From Patagioenas fasciata (taxonomy: Eukaryota > Chordata > Aves > Columbiformes > Columbidae), in assembly GCF_037038585.1 (NCBI RefSeq), contig NC_092523.1:27905501-27969500 (forward strand): a stretch of 64,000 nt of DNA, read 5' to 3'. Below the pieces are notes generated by a model. That model was given only the letters and a program-made list of their open reading frames with translations, did not search any database and was not told where the DNA came from. Positions 62,567 to 64,000 of this stretch are shown one piece after another (within the stretch, counting starts at the first letter, position 1; each line of letters begins with the position of its first letter). The position numbers and the translations under genes were made by a program.

Positions 62567-64000
62567 GTAAGAGATAAACCAGAAAGACTGTTATTATTAT
62601 TATTTGTCACAAAATCTCTAATTTTCAAATATTTCTGTGGTTTTGCAAATTGGAATTAACTTTGAAAATTTCCTGTAGAAGTTAGTGACAGAAATTGACA
62701 ACTTTTTACCTGATATTTTTATCTTACTATATTAGTGATGCCATTGCTTGCTTTCTTTATGAGTTTATTTTGTCTTGCTTACCTTTCTGTTTCCATCCTT
62801 TCTCTAAATCTTCTAGATACAAGCTGGCTGTGGAAGTAATTTTCTCCCACTGCCCTCCTGGTTTCTCAAATCCTTTCCATCCTGTTTGGAGGGTGAGGTA
62901 AAAGGGTGGTGTTGTGGAGTGACCCAGGCATTCTGCTCCAGTTGGTGTTGAACCCTAATTGGACTTACTTGGCCTTCATAATGGGGTAAATTGGCCTACA
63001 TAAAAAGTTATGCTGGTGTAGTTTTCAGTACCCAAGAGGTAGTTCTAAACAGCAAAACTAATCAACTAGTTTTCAGCTCGCTCAGTCTCCTGAGTAGATT
63101 TACTTTGTCAGCACTTTGCAGCTATCGAAGTTCAAGTCATACCTGCTGTAATGGAGAGTCACATCCTGTTTCAGCAAATCTTCCTTCCCTTTTCCTGTTT
63201 ACCTCTGTTATTAGGTGGTATTTTGTTAATTTACTTCAGAAATTTTTCCTTCAACTCTTTTTTTTTTAAGTTATTTTCAAGGAAAGGTACTGGTATGAGA
63301 AAATTCCTGTAGTGTTGTTTGCATCTATCCATCTTGTGATAGACATGGCTGTAGCTTTAATTAAGTTTTACATCCTTTCCATTGTGCCAGTTTTCCATGA
63401 GCATCTTAAGGAGAAAACAGATGTGGCTTATATTGGTTTAATTTTAGGTCAGCATTTGTTGCTTCCTTTTTTTGCTTTGTTTGCACTTTGAAAGCAATGT
63501 AACAGCCTTCACCTTCACTGAAGAAATTGTCATCAGTACACCAATTAATTGTGTGGGCTTTGTACCTTCTGTTTGCGGTTAAGCATTTTGTAAAGGGTAC
63601 TGCCAGATAATGCAGGCCTGAAAGGGATGGGAGCAAAGGTTGATACAGGGAGTATTTTTCTGACATTTTCTTTGTCATTAGAAGTGGCTGCTTCTGTTTC
63701 ACCATTAATCAGATGCATTTTAGATAGGTAGCACTTTGATTAAATCTAGTAGGTAAGTGCCAGTGTTCAAACAATGGCCACGCTGAGAAGCTTATGTCTG
63801 CGCTGTAGAAGTTGGGTGCGCTTCCTAACCGCTGGGTGTGTGTGCGCTGCTCAGCCGGACTGCAGTGAGAAGCAGGGAAGGAAGCACAAAATGCTAGCAC
63901 AACCCAGACTACATCCCAGTCTGGATGACTGAAAAGCAAAGACTGTGGAGAGAGTACATGCTCCTCTCTTTAAACATAGCTCTTGGGTTAGGCTGCACAA
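62567..64000 (+). other. ATP10D: ATP10D intron, continuing past the window
   Basis: The expected next exon, encoding the actuator-domain start with a VGD-type motif, is not found before the right edge. The open frames here are short and Leu/Phe/Ser-rich, as in pyrimidine-rich intron sequence. No repeat family was recognised. Confidence 0.75.

Noticed and set aside
1-64000. CRISPR arrays, operons, integrons, tRNA or rRNA genes
   Set aside because: None were seen. The sequence is vertebrate nuclear DNA with spliced genes, and no regular spaced repeats or structured RNA genes were recognised by eye.

Overview
This is a window of vertebrate nuclear DNA, almost certainly from a bird. The evidence is several CR1 LINE 3' ends with the typical (ATTCTGTG) tail, two avian-type solo LTRs, compact introns, and three genes in the order found on human 4p12. 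No bacterial or phage gene organisation is present, and most of the sequence is intron or intergenic DNA.

Layout. Positions 1-20724 (+ strand) hold the 3' half of GABRB1, the GABA-A receptor beta-1 subunit. Its last four coding exons are 12791-12928, 13034-13186, 14492-14742 and 20377-20724. The earlier exons lie upstream of the window. Positions 20725 to about 31100 are the interval between the convergent 3' ends of GABRB1 and COMMD8. COMMD8 (- strand) is complete: five coding exons between 37356 and 31544 encode a predicted 176-residue protein, and it starts from a CpG island at about 36.83-37.5 kb. About 37.5-49.6 kb is the spacer between the divergent COMMD8 and ATP10D promoters and contains one solo LTR. 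A second promoter-type CpG island (about 49.6-50.7 kb) is inferred to be the ATP10D promoter. It is followed by an 11.2-kb intron carrying another solo LTR, then by the first two coding exons of ATP10D (61314-61582 and 62372-62566). The rest of ATP10D lies beyond the right edge.

The three genes are neighbours by conserved synteny and do not form a pathway. GABRB1 is a subunit of a synaptic chloride channel. COMMD8 belongs to the COMMD/Commander group involved in endosomal recycling and NF-kB/cullin regulation. ATP10D is a P4-ATPase lipid flippase. All exon junctions reported are canonical GT-AG and keep the reading frame.

The most interesting unexplained items are a sharp CpG island inside the GABRB1 intron (about 9.04-9.31 kb), a possible 10-codon uORF in the ATP10D leader whose stop codon would be created by the first splice, two cleanly delimited solo LTRs with 5-bp and 6-bp target duplications, and a CTCF/YY1-like site between the two divergent promoters. 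I found no evidence for a previously undescribed gene system.
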